In this document: piece after piece, positions 4,972 through 5,595 of the stretch
How positions within the stretch are numbered: position 1 is the stretch's first letter
Layout of the letters: every line of letters starts with the position of its first letter
Assembly: GCA_026983815.1 (NCBI GenBank)
Contig: JALSTJ010000212.1
Span: 1 to 5,595 of the forward strand
Direction: 5' to 3'
DNA from: Flavobacteriales bacterium
GTDB taxonomy: Bacteria > Bacteroidota > Bacteroidia > Flavobacteriales > Flavobacteriaceae
DNA: 5,595 bases
Translations under genes and position numbers: made by a program
The notes under the pieces: model-generated
Told to the model about the DNA's origin: nothing
The model's database searches: none
What the model saw: only the letters and a program-made list of their open reading frames with translations

Positions 4972-5595
4972 ATGAATACTAAAAAATTTCCTACTTTTTT
5001 ACATTTTTTGTTGATTTTATTATTTTTTATTTTATTTTCCATACCTTTTTCATTAGTTGTTCTTTTATTCCCTGAAAAATTAAAAGTTTTAGGAATGTTT
5101 ATCGCATATTTTTTTCCTTTGGTATTGACTATTTGGTTGACTAGAAAAATTTTTAATAAAAAAGGAAAAATTAATTACAAACCTGCACATTTTCAATTAT
5201 TGCCTGTAATAATTATAGGAGCTTATGCTTTTCTGATTGTTGGAGAGTTTTTTACCTTCCTCTTGCCCGAACCTTCAGGTTTTCTGAAAGAAATCTATGA
5301 TTCTTTAACCCAATCCATGAAAATCCTTTTTCAGGATAAAATTGCCGGATTCCTCATGATAGCGGTTGCAGCTCCTATATTGGAAGAAACTCTTTTTAGA
5401 GGAATTATCCTAAGAGCTTTATTAAAAAAATACAATCCTTGGAAATCCATTATTTATTCTGCAATCGCATTTGGAATTTTTCATCTCAACCCATGGCAAT
5501 TTCTCTATGCTACTGTAGTTGGGTTATATTTGGGATATATTTATTGGAAAACCAATAGCTTGTTTTATCCCATTTTAATACATTTTATGTTGAAT
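4972..5595 (+). CDS. CPBP-family intramembrane metalloprotease, 3'-truncated by the window
   Basis: The first 208 codons are present and the frame is open to the window end. The start at 4972 is the first in-frame ATG, 11 bp after rlmH. It encodes a polytopic membrane protein: hydrophobic segments at about 9-33, 39-57, 77-98 and 124-137, with further ones around 160-170 and 180-200. The three family motifs are visible: EETLFRG (138-144, Glu pair and Arg), FGIFH (167-171) and HFMLN (204-208), giving the E, H and H/N residues expected of the Abi/CAAX-protease (CPBP, type II CAAX prenyl endopeptidase) site. Bacterial members cleave substrates within or at the membrane, but most substrates are unknown, and bacterial CPBP proteins do not necessarily process prenylated proteins. 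The third motif sits exactly at the edge, so only the last membrane segment and tail are missing. Cotranscription with rlmH is likely. Confidence 0.92.
   Translation, partial: MNTKKFPTFLHFLLILLFFILFSIPFSLVVLLFPEKLKVLGMFIAYFFPLVLTIWLTRKIFNKKGKINYKPAHFQLLPVIIIGAYAFLIVGEFFTFLLPEPSGFLKEIYDSLTQSMKILFQDKIAGFLMIAVAAPILEETLFRGIILRALLKKYNPWKSIIYSAIAFGIFHLNPWQFLYATVVGLYLGYIYWKTNSLFYPILIHFMLN

Overview
The window is very AT-rich. It has features of a Bacteroidota genome: genes start without clear Shine-Dalgarno sequences, several upstream regions contain matches to the TAnnTTTG promoter box of that phylum, and the protein families fit. A menaquinone gene (menD) points to a quinone-based respiratory chain. 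I cannot place the organism more precisely; a Flavobacteriales-like lineage is a guess.

Layout, left to right. The left edge (1-124, minus) is the 5' end of menD. A 93-bp divergent spacer (125-217) separates it from a plus-strand pair: a cytosolic thioredoxin-fold protein (218-814) and, 5 bp on, a FecE/FhuC/HmuV-type ABC transporter ATPase (820-1554). The ATPase gene meets the next block tail-to-tail, with stop codons overlapping by 4 bp.

The centre (1551-4254, minus) holds four consecutive paralogous genes, here called P1 to P4 in transcription order: P1 3604-4254, P2 2809-3450, P3 2166-2795 and P4 1551-2153. Each encodes about 200-216 residues: one Aer/CetB-type PAS domain, an unnamed helical C-terminal domain, and a terminal basic-plus-aromatic tail. 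None has a recognisable kinase, cyclase, chemoreceptor or DNA-binding output domain. P2, P3 and P4 are 12-13 bp apart and look like one transcript. P1 lies 153 bp upstream of P2 and has its own likely promoter. P1 and P2 are about 68% identical over their first 120 residues and keep the flavin-pocket motif of Aer. P3 and P4 lose it stepwise. This array is the most unusual part of the window.

The right side (plus) carries rlmH (4484-4960), divergent from P1 across a 229-bp spacer that holds candidate promoters and palindromes, then a CPBP-family membrane protease cut off by the window end (4972-5595).

menD, rlmH and the thioredoxin and ATPase genes are ordinary chromosomal genes. The PAS array reads as an expanded set of soluble redox or small-molecule sensors inserted among them, with partners that must be encoded elsewhere.
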